Shown here: piece by piece, positions 1 to 8,843 of the stretch
How positions within the stretch are numbered: the stretch's first letter is position 1
Layout: each line of letters starts with the position of its first letter
NCBI RefSeq assembly: GCF_000718785.1
Contig: NZ_JOCA01000016.1
Span: forward strand, 62,001 to 126,000
Origin: Streptomyces sp. NRRL WC-3626
Lineage (GTDB): Bacteria > Actinomycetota > Actinomycetes > Streptomycetales > Streptomycetaceae
Direction: 5' to 3'
Length of the DNA stretch: 64,000 bases
Translations under genes and position numbers: made by a program
The notes under the pieces: generated by a model
Told to the model about the DNA's origin: nothing
What the model saw: only the letters and a program-made list of their open reading frames with translations
The model's database searches: none

Positions 1-83
1 GCGACATCACGGACGAGGAGATCGCACTGCTGCGTCGTGTCGATCTCGACGCCGACCTGGAAGTCCGCAGGAGGCGCACGTGA
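1..83 (+). CDS. 3' end of an unknown gene, first visible member of the Dpd-like operon
   Basis: An open frame enters from the left edge (first full codon at base 3) and stops with TGA at 81-83. It encodes a short charged C-terminus containing DITDEEIALLRR. The stop overlaps the GTG start of the helicase gene at 80 in a GTGA arrangement, the same overlap seen at the next two junctions, so this is very probably a co-translated member of the same operon. Too little is visible to name a family. If the operon is a Dpd-type module, another dpd gene such as dpdI or dpdH would be a natural guess, but that is inference from context only. Confidence 0.7.
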   Translation, partial: DITDEEIALLRRVDLDADLEVRRRRT

Positions 84-3000
84 TCACACCGTCCCTTGCA
101 CGTTTTTACAACCACGTCCTCAACACGCTCGAGAACCGAGAGTTGCCCCTGGTGTCCTGGGGCATCACCGACGGCGCCCTGACCGAGAGCGAAGTCGTCG
201 AGGCCATCGAACTCTGCCTGCCCGACGCTCCGCAGGAGGCGGCAGGCATCTCGAGCGAAGGCCTGCTGTATGAATTCCGCGACCGTGCCTGGCTGTTCAA
301 GGTGCCCGACACCTCGCCCCCGCAATATCGCACACGACTGGCCGAAACCGTCCGTCTGGCGGCACAGTTGCGGCAACTCTTCCCTTGGCAGGTCCGCGAC
401 GAGGCCATGCCGTGGTGGCAGAGCAGCAAGCGACTAGTCGCCGACTACCGCCTGCACACCGCGCCCCGCCGCTACCCCCAGCGCAACATCCCCGCGGCCA
501 CCGCGCTGAAAGAACTCGCCGACCTGCCAGGGTGGGGCCGCCTCCAGCACCTCGTGGCACAGGCGCAGATCGGCTCCCGTGACCTTGCCCGCTTCCAGAT
601 CGATGCCGCTGCCGCGGTGACTCAGGCCCTGAAGCGCCCACACTCCAGCGGTGTCATCGTGGGCGCCGGCACCGGCAGTGGCAAGACGCTCTCCTTCTAC
701 CTGCCGGCGTTCGCCGCCATGGCCGAACGCGCCCGCCCGAACAGCTTCCGACTACACACCCTGGCGCTGTATCCGCGTAAGGAACTGCTGCGCGACCAAC
801 TACGGGAGGCGCTGAGCACCGCCCGCGCCCTGGAGTCCACCCTGCACAGCGGCGATCGCCGGCCGCTTCGCCTGGGAGCCCTCTACGGAGACACGCCCTA
901 CCACTCCCAGGACACACGCCTCGAGCCCGGCGCCAACGGCCGCACCACCTGGAAGCGAACCCAGCAAGGCGCCATCTGCCCCTACCTGACGTGCCCGCAA
1001 TGCGAACGCGGTGAACTCCTGTGGCACGACACCGACCGCCGCCGCAACATAGAACGGCTGACCTGCCTCAACCCCACCTGCCAGAGCATCATTCAAGAGG
1101 GCTGCTTGGCCCTCACCCGCCAATCCCAGCGCGAGCAGCCACCAGACCTGCTGTTCACGACGACAGAGATGCTCAACCTCTACAGCGCCGCAGGCGGCAT
1201 CGGTCGACTGCTGGGCTGGCAGGCAGGCGCGGTGCCCTCGCTGGTTCTGCTCGACGAGGTGCACACCTACGCTGGGCTGCACGGAGCGCAGACGGCCCTG
1301 CTGCTGCGCCGATGGCAGCAGGCCGTTGGTAAACCGGTCGCCTTCGTCGGACTGAGCGCCACCCTGCGCGACGCCAGCACGTTCTTCGCCCGCCTGGTGG
1401 GTCTGCGTGACAACAACGTCGAGTACATCCAGCCCGCCGACGACAGCATGGATGAGGAGGGCCGCGAATATGCCCTCGCACTGCGCGGCGATCCCATCGC
1501 CGGCAGCAGCCTGCTGGCCACCTCCATTCAAACGGCCATGCTCTTCGGGCGCATGCTCGACCCTGAGGAAGACGCCGCCCTGTACGGGTCCACCGGATTC
1601 CTCTTCACCGACGACCTGGACGTCACCAACCGCTTCTACGACGACCTGCGCGATGCCGAGGGAAAGCAAGACCGCTACGGCAGGCCAAATGGCCGCCAAC
1701 CCGCCCTCGCCGCCCTCCGCGCTCCGGCCAGCCCCCAGCACCGCGCCCGCTACCGCGACGGCCAGTCATGGGACCTCATGGAGAAGATCGGCCATGTGCT
1801 CACCCCCGGTACGGGCAGTCACGCCCTGCGCGTGGCACGCACGTCGTCGCAGGACGTCGGAGTCGATCTGCACGCGGACCTGACGGTGGCGACCGCTTCC
1901 CTCGAAGTCGGCTTCAACGACCCGCGTGTCGGACTAGTGCTCCAGCACAAGGCACCCCACGACGCAGCGGCCTTCATCCAGCGACGTGGCCGCGCTGGCC
2001 GTCAGCGCGCCATGCGCCCGATCACGGTCATCACTCTCTCCGACTACGGCCGCGACCGGCTCGCCTACCAGGCGTACGAGACACTGTTCCAGCCGGAAGT
2101 GGCCGCACGCCATCTTCCGGTCAACAACCGCTTTGTGATCAAAATTCAGGGGGCGCAGTCACTCCTCGACTGGGCCGGGCGGAAACTACGCTCCCGCCAA
2201 ATCTGGAACGATCCCAGGCAACTACTGACCGCACCACGAAACGGCGGTGGCAAAAGTCAGGACGACGACGCCCGCGAGAAGTTGGTGCTCCTGCTGGAGA
2301 GTCTGCTGATCAATACCACCCTTCAGGACGATCTGGCACGTCACCTCAAAGCGGCCCTGCAGTTGAGCGCCGATGAGGTACAGGCCCTGCTGTGGGAGGA
2401 GCCGCGGTCGCTGCTGCTCAGCGTCGTACCCACCGCCACTCGCCGTCTGAAGAGCAACTGGCAGACCCTGCAGCACAAAGATCCCGGCGCCGAACCCGGG
2501 ACCATGCTGCCGGAGTTCGTGACCCGCGCACTGTTCGACCCACTCAACGTGCCCGAGGTCGCACTGACCCTGCCCTTCGCCGCGCGCCAGGCCGCCGGAG
2601 GCGCAGAGCAGGAGAGCACCGACGAACTCCTGCCGATCGCCAGAGCCCTTAGAGAAGCCGTACCTGGCCGGGTCAGTCGCCGTTACGGCTACCAGCGGGA
2701 CGACCACCGAACGTGGCTGCCTATCCCCCCGCTCGGCCAGGACACCCTGGAACTCGACGAAACCCTCGTCCCGGACCCGACGCCCGAAGGACGATGGTTC
2801 CCCCCGGGATACGACCAGGTGGGGCTGGTCGTACTGCGCCCGCATCGCCTGCACCTCAGTCAGCCGCCCCGACCGGTCGCCGACCGCTCACAAGGCTTTC
2901 CGCTGTGGGGCTCACAGATCGTTGTCGACACCAACACCTCGCCCCTTGCCGGGGACGTTCCCCGTCCTTCGTCGTGGCAGGACCGCATCACTGCCGTCGG

Positions 3001-4603
3001 CTTCTCCCTGCACGCGGCAGGCAACCCCGTCGAAGTACGCCGGATGACCTCCGGAGCACGCTTCGAGGTGAGCTACGACTCGGGCACCACAGATGCCCGA
3101 ACCGTGCACTACACCTGCAACGGAGAACCCGCCGCCCTCGGATTCCGGCTCAGCGTGGATGCCGCTTCCTTCACTCTTGCCCCGCTGGACACCACCCGCC
3201 CCGAGATCGCCCATTACCTTGCCTCACCCTCATGGCGGACCCTGGCCTTCTTCCAGGCCGTGAGTGACGATCTTGCACTGGCAGAGGTGACCAACCAGTT
3301 CCAGCGCGGGTGGCTTGCCCTGGTCTACCTGACGTCGTTCTCCCTGCGAGGCATAAGCAACGACGCCCCCGATCCGTCATCGATCCGCGCCGCACTAGCA
3401 GACGGCAGCTGGCGCCAGGACCTTGCGGAAATCCTCAGCGTGCTCTACCGCGATGAGTCCACCGGCCAGCCCGCCCACACCAACGAACGACTCATCGCCA
3501 CCCTCACCGAACTGAGCGACCTGCCCACCGTCGTGGACGCCCTGGACCGGGCTGGACACCTCCTGGTGGCATCGGACGTCGCCGCCCGCACCACCGACCT
3601 GGCACGCCGCGCCTACACCGACACGGTGGCCGCCGCCGTCCTCGCTGCAGCACTGCGGGCCTGCCCAGACGCACAGGACGGCGATCTGATCGTCGACGTC
3701 GTTGCTGCGTCTGAGCACGGCCATCCGGCCACCGTGTGGCTGAGCGAGACCTCCATCGGCGGCCTGGGCGTGATCGAACAACTCTCCCGCTACTACGCCG
3801 AAGACCCGCGCCGCTTCTGGCGCCTGGCCGAGACAGCCCTGACCCCCAACGACTACGAATACGTCGACACCACCCTCACCCGACTCCTGCGCCACGTGGC
3901 CACAGCACCCACCGGCACAGCAGCACAGGCGATGGCAGGTCTACGGGCCCGCACCTCTGCAGCCGATTCCCGCCAAGCACTCACCGACCTTCGCGCAGCA
4001 TGGAGCACCCTCGACGGACCGCCACGCCACAGCGCTGTGGCAGCCTTGTCCACCCGACTGCTTCGTCCGGGCAGCAGCCCCGCCACCGATGCCAGCGCAC
4101 TGGCCCTGATCGACGCCTGGCAGGCCCTCGAACACCGCCTTGGCGTAGAAGTCGACGCCCGCGTCATCGCCTACGCCGTCGGCTCCGGGCGTCTGCCCAC
4201 CGGCCCCGGCCCGCGCCTGTCAGCCGACCAGGCATTCAGCCTGCTCTGGCCGCGGGGCCGGGACGCCCGGATTCACCACCTTCAGCACTACCAGCCCTAC
4301 CTCGACCGCCCACCCGTCCTGGACCGTCTTCTGGCTGCCGCAGCACACGACGAGCAACTGCCGCGCATCGACGTCACCGAAGAAGGCTGGGAAGAGCGCT
4401 ACAGAGCCGCCATAACCCGGCACGCCGCCGTGGAGTTGACCGCCGACACGAACGCTGCGACGGCCCTGTCCGACGCCATCGTCCGCGTGCCCGTACTGAC
4501 CGTGGACTGGGACGTGCTACGCCTGTACGGAGAGATGCAAGGAATGCGACGGTACGGCCAGCACTGGCGTGTTCGAGTGGACATTAGGGAGGCCACTCAG
4601 TGA
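80..4603 (+). CDS. dpdJ: Large DExH-box helicase with zinc-finger-like insertion, DpdJ-like
   Basis: Superfamily 2 helicase of 1507 aa. Visible motifs are Walker A GAGTGSGKT (about residue 195), a DEVH Walker B (about 391), a GLSATL motif III (about 424) and the motif VI string QRRGRAGR (about 635). Between Walker A and DEVH sit clustered cysteines, CPYLTCPQC and then CLNPTC (about 300-335), likely a zinc ribbon. The long C-terminal half has no motif I recognise. The GTG start at 80 has GGAGG five bases upstream and overlaps the previous stop. Architecture, size and the adjacent PLD gene fit DpdJ of the Dpd restriction system; a DISARM DrmA-type helicase is the main alternative. Helicase assignment is secure, the Dpd assignment is inference. 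Confidence 0.75.
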   Translation: MITPSLARFYNHVLNTLENRELPLVSWGITDGALTESEVVEAIELCLPDAPQEAAGISSEGLLYEFRDRAWLFKVPDTSPPQYRTRLAETVRLAAQLRQLFPWQVRDEAMPWWQSSKRLVADYRLHTAPRRYPQRNIPAATALKELADLPGWGRLQHLVAQAQIGSRDLARFQIDAAAAVTQALKRPHSSGVIVGAGTGSGKTLSFYLPAFAAMAERARPNSFRLHTLALYPRKELLRDQLREALSTARALESTLHSGDRRPLRLGALYGDTPYHSQDTRLEPGANGRTTWKRTQQGAICPYLTCPQCERGELLWHDTDRRRNIERLTCLNPTCQSIIQEGCLALTRQSQREQPPDLLFTTTEMLNLYSAAGGIGRLLGWQAGAVPSLVLLDEVHTYAGLHGAQTALLLRRWQQAVGKPVAFVGLSATLRDASTFFARLVGLRDNNVEYIQPADDSMDEEGREYALALRGDPIAGSSLLATSIQTAMLFGRMLDPEEDAALYGSTGFLFTDDLDVTNRFYDDLRDAEGKQDRYGRPNGRQPALAALRAPASPQHRARYRDGQSWDLMEKIGHVLTPGTGSHALRVARTSSQDVGVDLHADLTVATASLEVGFNDPRVGLVLQHKAPHDAAAFIQRRGRAGRQRAMRPITVITLSDYGRDRLAYQAYETLFQPEVAARHLPVNNRFVIKIQGAQSLLDWAGRKLRSRQIWNDPRQLLTAPRNGGGKSQDDDAREKLVLLLESLLINTTLQDDLARHLKAALQLSADEVQALLWEEPRSLLLSVVPTATRRLKSNWQTLQHKDPGAEPGTMLPEFVTRALFDPLNVPEVALTLPFAARQAAGGAEQESTDELLPIARALREAVPGRVSRRYGYQRDDHRTWLPIPPLGQDTLELDETLVPDPTPEGRWFPPGYDQVGLVVLRPHRLHLSQPPRPVADRSQGFPLWGSQIVVDTNTSPLAGDVPRPSSWQDRITAVGFSLHAAGNPVEVRRMTSGARFEVSYDSGTTDARTVHYTCNGEPAALGFRLSVDAASFTLAPLDTTRPEIAHYLASPSWRTLAFFQAVSDDLALAEVTNQFQRGWLALVYLTSFSLRGISNDAPDPSSIRAALADGSWRQDLAEILSVLYRDESTGQPAHTNERLIATLTELSDLPTVVDALDRAGHLLVASDVAARTTDLARRAYTDTVAAAVLAAALRACPDAQDGDLIVDVVAASEHGHPATVWLSETSIGGLGVIEQLSRYYAEDPRRFWRLAETALTPNDYEYVDTTLTRLLRHVATAPTGTAAQAMAGLRARTSAADSRQALTDLRAAWSTLDGPPRHSAVAALSTRLLRPGSSPATDASALALIDAWQALEHRLGVEVDARVIAYAVGSGRLPTGPGPRLSADQAFSLLWPRGRDARIHHLQHYQPYLDRPPVLDRLLAAAAHDEQLPRIDVTEEGWEERYRAAITRHAAVELTADTNAATALSDAIVRVPVLTVDWDVLRLYGEMQGMRRYGQHWRVRVDIREATQ

Positions 4604-5121
4604 GCGGCCTCGAGCGCCCCGTTCGCACCGGCGAGCATGCCGGCGTGTACGCCGATGCCATCTTGGCCATGGCCCTCGTCGGAGAACTCACCTCCCCTGG
4701 ACCGGTGATGTGGTTGGTTTCACCTTGGATCAGCGATGTGAAGATCCTCGACAACAGCCAGGGAGCATACGACGACCTGTTCGACGACAATCCCCCCAGC
4801 AGTTGCTCGTTGGCTGACTTGCTGGCCCGGATCACGGCGGCCGGCACCTCCCTGACCGTGGTCACCCGCCCCGACACGCACAACGCTCAATTCCTCGGAC
4901 GACTGCGGCGCCTGACATCCGGCCACGCCGTGCGCATCGTCCAGAGCCCGGCAGTGCACGAAAAGACCATCTGCGGTCGAGACTGGATGCTCACCGGGTC
5001 TATGAACTTCACAGTGCGCGGCCTGCTGGAGAACGACGAGGTGGTGAGCTACAAGGTGGGCGGAAGCGACGCGGCCCAGGCACGCCTGGAACTCGCCCAC
5101 CGATGGAAGGAACACCAGTGA
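4600..5121 (+). CDS. dpdK: Phospholipase D-like nuclease with one HKD motif, DpdK-like
   Basis: A 173-aa protein with a single PLD signature: H120-E-K122, D128 and GSMNFT at about 133-138, followed by the acidic END. The spacing between K122 and the Asp is one residue longer than in the classical HxKx4D motif. One-HKD proteins usually form the active site as a dimer, so a homodimeric nuclease is likely. The N-terminal strand LVSPWISD is typical of PLD-like partners of defence helicases (DpdK, DISARM DrmC). The GTG start overlaps the helicase stop by four bases and has GGGAGG upstream, so it is translationally coupled. Expected role is cleavage of DNA unwound or located by the helicase; this is family inference. 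Confidence 0.7.
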   Translation: MSGLERPVRTGEHAGVYADAILAMALVGELTSPGPVMWLVSPWISDVKILDNSQGAYDDLFDDNPPSSCSLADLLARITAAGTSLTVVTRPDTHNAQFLGRLRRLTSGHAVRIVQSPAVHEKTICGRDWMLTGSMNFTVRGLLENDEVVSYKVGGSDAAQARLELAHRWKEHQ

Positions 5122-7202
5122 TCGCTCAGCGCCCGGCCGCCGCCCCAAGCGCCCGCGACTTGGAAGCCTTCCTTCAGCGTTTCTTTGACCAGGGAAACGA
5201 CGCCTGGCCGGACATGGATCCCGACCCAAGCAAAGGCGGACGAGCCCGGCCCTTCGTCGATCTGCTGCGCAGCGGCAGCGACCTCCCGATCGTGCTGCCG
5301 CGCTACCAGCAGGCCCAGGACCGCTACGCGATCTATGTCATCGCCCGCGACGAGGCGCACGCGACTCTCGTCGGCAACATCATCACAGCCTTCGCCGGCG
5401 CCACCTACCTCAGCGGTGCCGGCGTCCACCCCTGCACGCTGGACCCTCATGATCCGGTCGAAGCAGCGGTGCAGGAGTTCGCGGCAATGGCGACGACCAC
5501 CTTCAGACTCGAGACGCACCCCAATCGCCGCTTCCGCCAGCGACTGACCGACGTGGCGCTGCTCATGCAGCGCACGTTGGCTCACCGTCCCCCGCGACTG
5601 TGGCGGGCAGTGAAGCCGACAGGACGGCTGCTGGCCGAATTCGACGCAGCCCTGGCGGCCGGCGGTCAAGCCGCCTCCCAAGCGGTGCTCGAGCAACTGG
5701 CGGGCCAAGGAGGCATGACCGCCGCCAACTTTGCCCACTTGCACATCAAGCGCCTCAGCCGGCTCGGCCTGGATCGGGAACTACTCAACTACCCAAACCT
5801 CGGCGACGTGCTGCGGCAAGACCCGCCCGCCCCGGTGAAAGCAGCGGTGCTCGACGCGGTCTTCTCCTGCGACGTACAAGAGCCCCTGAGCCGCGCCGAT
5901 CTGCCTGCCGCGCAACAAGCTCTCCACGATCGGGGCTTTCTTGCGCTGGCCCCCTTCGAAGACGACGTGGAGTCCTACTCTGCCGACGCACTGATCGTTT
6001 TGCTTCTGGCCGCAGTGACGCGTGGCGCCCCATCCAGCAGTCAACACATCCTCACTACCGTCGAGCGCACAGCGTCCCTCGACGTAGTTCCCACCGTCCT
6101 CCAAGAAGCCGCATCGGCTCTCCTCAACCAGCACAGCACCCCCCAGACCCAGTCCGTCCAAGATGGTGCGGACACCCCGGCCGATCCACCGACGCCGGCA
6201 CCCGCCCCGTCTGCAGCACAGGACACCGAGCCGGACACGATCGAACCGGCACCGGCCTCCTGGACGGAGTTGGTCAATGCGATCGCTGGCGGATTCACTG
6301 GGCTGAACGCCGTCTTGGAGCAGGAAGCCTTCACTGCGTGGCCTTCACCAGCTGTGGATGACCGCAGCATCGCTGCGCTGCTGGAAAACCTGCACGACGA
6401 GGGCCAGGCGAAGGTCTGGCGGTGTGTGGGGGCGTTCATCGAAAGCGTGGGATACGACCAGCCTGCACCGCTCAGCGCCCACGCCCTGATCACCTGTGCG
6501 CTGGCCTACGACTGGCTGGGCCCCGGTGACCTGCTGGCGGTGCAGGCACTGACCGAGATCGTGCTGCGATCGAGCCCCTCTGCCGGCATGTACCGGCAAC
6601 TGCTGGGGGAACTCGCCGACACCTGCGAGCGCTGGGTCGCTCCCGAGCGAGCTGCTATCGCACTTGATTTTGCCGATCGCCTGGTCATGGAGGCCTCTCC
6701 TGATCCCGACGCCCGTGAATCCTTGGCGCTTGCACTGCTCCTGCCGCTCAGCGTGCACCAGGGACGCTTGGACCCCGCAGACATTGCCATGGCCCGGCGC
6801 TTGTCCTTGGAACTTGGCATCGAACTTGAGTGGTCTGAGCAACTCGACGAAGACCTGGCGCAGGACACGAACGCCAGCCTGCGCAAGGCAGCCGGCCGCG
6901 CCGTGTTGCTCTACTCCCTCGACCAGCGGGTCTTGGACCGTGTCAGCGAAGCCCTTCAACAGCTCGCTCCCGGGGTTAAAGTCACCTGTGCGCACGACAG
7001 CGTCGGCAGTCCGTCACTGCGGCAAAAGGCCCGCCAGGCCGATGTGGTCGTGTTGGCCACCCAGTGCGCCAAGCATGCCGCAACGGGCTTTATTACCCAG
7101 CACGCGAAAGCAGCCGTCATTGACTACGCGGATGGGAGCGGCTCAGCTTCTCTTATGCGCGCTGCGGTACATGGTCTGCTGCGCACTGTGCACGGAGACT
7201 GA
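5118..7202 (+). CDS. Large protein of unclear fold in the Dpd-like operon (tentatively DpdD-like)
   Basis: A 694-aa protein started at GTG 5118, which overlaps the PLD stop by four bases and has GGAAGG seven bases upstream; an ATG at 5103 is in frame but lacks a site. Residues about 45-85 look like an alpha/beta segment (LPIVLPRY, YAIYVIARD). The middle is Leu/Ala-rich and helical, with a Pro/Ala/Thr linker near 350-375. The last 100 residues look like a second alpha/beta domain (AVLLYS, ADVVVLAT, AAVIDYADGSG). I see no nuclease, Walker or methyltransferase motif. Its place directly after helicase and PLD genes matches the DpdD position only by analogy. It is the last gene of the visible operon. 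Confidence 0.6.
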   Translation: MIAQRPAAAPSARDLEAFLQRFFDQGNDAWPDMDPDPSKGGRARPFVDLLRSGSDLPIVLPRYQQAQDRYAIYVIARDEAHATLVGNIITAFAGATYLSGAGVHPCTLDPHDPVEAAVQEFAAMATTTFRLETHPNRRFRQRLTDVALLMQRTLAHRPPRLWRAVKPTGRLLAEFDAALAAGGQAASQAVLEQLAGQGGMTAANFAHLHIKRLSRLGLDRELLNYPNLGDVLRQDPPAPVKAAVLDAVFSCDVQEPLSRADLPAAQQALHDRGFLALAPFEDDVESYSADALIVLLLAAVTRGAPSSSQHILTTVERTASLDVVPTVLQEAASALLNQHSTPQTQSVQDGADTPADPPTPAPAPSAAQDTEPDTIEPAPASWTELVNAIAGGFTGLNAVLEQEAFTAWPSPAVDDRSIAALLENLHDEGQAKVWRCVGAFIESVGYDQPAPLSAHALITCALAYDWLGPGDLLAVQALTEIVLRSSPSAGMYRQLLGELADTCERWVAPERAAIALDFADRLVMEASPDPDARESLALALLLPLSVHQGRLDPADIAMARRLSLELGIELEWSEQLDEDLAQDTNASLRKAAGRAVLLYSLDQRVLDRVSEALQQLAPGVKVTCAHDSVGSPSLRQKARQADVVVLATQCAKHAATGFITQHAKAAVIDYADGSGSASLMRAAVHGLLRTVHGD

Positions 7203-7381
7203 CAGCTGCCCAGTCGAAGCCGACTATCATGCCGTTCACGAATCGGCCGCACACCAGAAATAGGCTCGGATGCCCGGGAGGCCCAGTGTGGATAATTTGT
7301 GTTGTTTTTGGCGTACGGCCTCGGGATCAGTCGCATAGGCGGCCTGGATGGGAAAGCAACTCGATAAACAAGCTGTAATAG

Positions 7382-8265
7382 CGGCTAACACAATGAGGTG
7401 GATCGTTCCTGGTTGCCGTGTCCAGGGCGAGAGTTGAGCGTTCGGTCCTCTGTGGGGACGTCATTGTGGATCGTGTCGGATGAGCTGTGGGATCACCTGG
7501 AACCGCTGTTTCCGCAGCGCGAGCGCAGGTTTCGGTATCCGGGCCGCAAGGCGCTACCGGACAGGGATGTGCTGTGCGGAATCTTGTACGTGCTGCACAC
7601 CGGGATCCAGTGGGAGTACCTGCCTCAGGACCTCGGCTTCGGCTCGGGCATGACATGCTGGCGCCGCCTGCGGGACTGGAACGAGGCCGGAGTGTGGCAG
7701 CGGCTGCACGAGGTACTGCTGGCCGAACTGAACGCGGCCTCCCGGCTGGACTGGTCCCGCTGCGTGGTCGACTCCTCCCACATCAGAGCGCTAAAGGGGG
7801 GTCCACACGGGCCCCTCGCCGGTCGACCGAGGCCGGGTCGGCTCGAAGCACCACCTGATCACCGACGGACACGGCACCCCGCTCGCCATCCTGCTGACCA
7901 GTGGCAACCGCAACGACGTCGCCCAACTCCTGCCCCTGCTCGACGCGATCCCGCCGGTCCGCGGCCGGGTCGGCCGGCCCCGCCGCAAGCCCGACTCGCT
8001 GTTCGCCGACCGCGGCTACGACCACGACATCTACCGCGACCAGGTCCGCGCCCGCGGCATCGTGCCCGCGATCGCCCGCCGCGGCACCCTGCACGGAACT
8101 GGACTGGGGGCCTACCGCTGGGTGGTCGAGCGAAGGTTTGCCTGGCTGCACGGTTTCCGACGATTGCGCATCCGATGGGAACGGCGAGCCGACATCCACG
8201 AAGCGTTCCTCAAACTCGCCTGCTGCCTCATCACCCACCGACAACTCGGATCACTGTGTTAGCCG
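7382..8265 (+). mobile_element. IS5-family insertion sequence (IS427-like group), 884 bp
   Basis: The element is bounded by 15-bp terminal inverted repeats, CGGCTAACACAATGA at 7382-7396 and the reverse complement of CGGCTAACACAGTGA at 8251-8265, which match at 14 of 15 positions. It contains one DDE transposase spread over two frames, a layout and size typical of the IS427 group of the IS5 family. The transposase stop codon TAG (8260-8262) lies inside the right repeat. No clear flanking target duplication was found; TGTAA occurs near both ends but not at equal distance. It sits in the intergenic space after the Dpd-like operon and seems not to have broken a gene. Confidence 0.85.
7473..8262 (+). 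CDS. IS5-family DDE transposase needing a frameshift at A3G6
   Basis: The N-terminal part (from GTG 7473, or TTG 7464) contains the DUF4096-like segment with YPGRKALPDRDVLCGILYVL and the first catalytic Asp in CVVDSSHI. At 7793-7801 the sequence is AAAGGGGGG. Downstream coding continues in the +1 frame (VHTGPSPVDRGRVGSKHH), then the second Asp in LFADRGYDHD and the Glu in YRWVVERRFAWL. Joining the two frames gives a complete DDE enzyme. IS427-group elements commonly use programmed frameshifting at such a site, so it may be functional; an indel mutation in a homopolymer is the alternative. It catalyses cut-and-paste movement of its own element. Confidence 0.75.
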
Positions 8266-8280
8266 TTGTAAGACCGTGTC

Positions 8281-8340
8281 CTATGTGGTGAGGCGGACGA
8301 GTCGTTCGTAGCAGCAGAGGGCGGCGGCGAGGCTGAGGAA
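8281..8340 (-). pseudogene. C-terminal relic of a second transposase
   Basis: On the minus strand, about 19 codons ending at TAG (complement of 8281-8283) encode LSLAAALCCYERLVRLT. This resembles the last helix of IS5-type transposases. No upstream part of such a gene and no matching terminal repeat is visible, so it looks like a scar of an older element next to the intact one. Confidence 0.4.
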
Positions 8341-8537
8341 TGCAGGTAGTTGCGGGGGTTGCGCGGTGGGCAGCGCGCCACGCGAGGGCGTGCAGCCTCT
8401 CCAGGAGCGCATCATCATTCTGCGGGAGTCCACTCCTGACCAAGTCGAGGAAGTAGCCGCGCAGATCACCTGCTTGCACTCCGACCGAGGCGCAGAAGAA
8501 ACAGCGCTAAGGGACGGACTCGGGACACTCTACTGGA

Positions 8538-8843
8538 ATGACCGCACTCCAGGAAGTGGATGACCACGGTGAGCCCAGGAGGCGCGTCAACATTATGGCA
8601 ACCAACATGGTGGCGGGCGTAGTTCAGAGTGACATTGTCGCCCGTTGGCAGTTTGCGGATGCCAGGGCGCAAGTGTTTCTCGATAGCGCGAGGAAGCAGC
8701 TCCCGACGGATGTGCCGGGGCTCGTCATGGTCGACGTTTCAGGCGCGCTCGGCGCGATGAAGACCTGGCGCGCTGTGATCGAGCGTCGGTTCCAACCGTC
8801 CATGTACCACGGGGCGGCAGCAACGAAGCCCTTACCAGCGTGA
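8538..8843 (+). pseudogene. Fragment of an unknown gene fused to integrase debris
   Basis: An open frame encodes a coherent-looking segment with VDDHGEPRRRVN, FADARAQVFLDSARKQLP and GLVMVDVSGALGAMKTW. It carries about 87 codons of apparently real protein, then runs out of frame into integrase-related sequence from about 8800 and stops at 8841-8843. No family could be named. The join suggests a deletion that fused the 5' part of one gene to the middle of the integrase gene. The ATG at 8538 has no obvious ribosome site. Confidence 0.4.

Noticed and set aside
1..7202. Assignment of the left operon to DISARM
   Set aside because: The visible set lacks a DUF1998 DrmB and a methyltransferase, and the third protein does not look like either. 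It stays an alternative for the helicase only.
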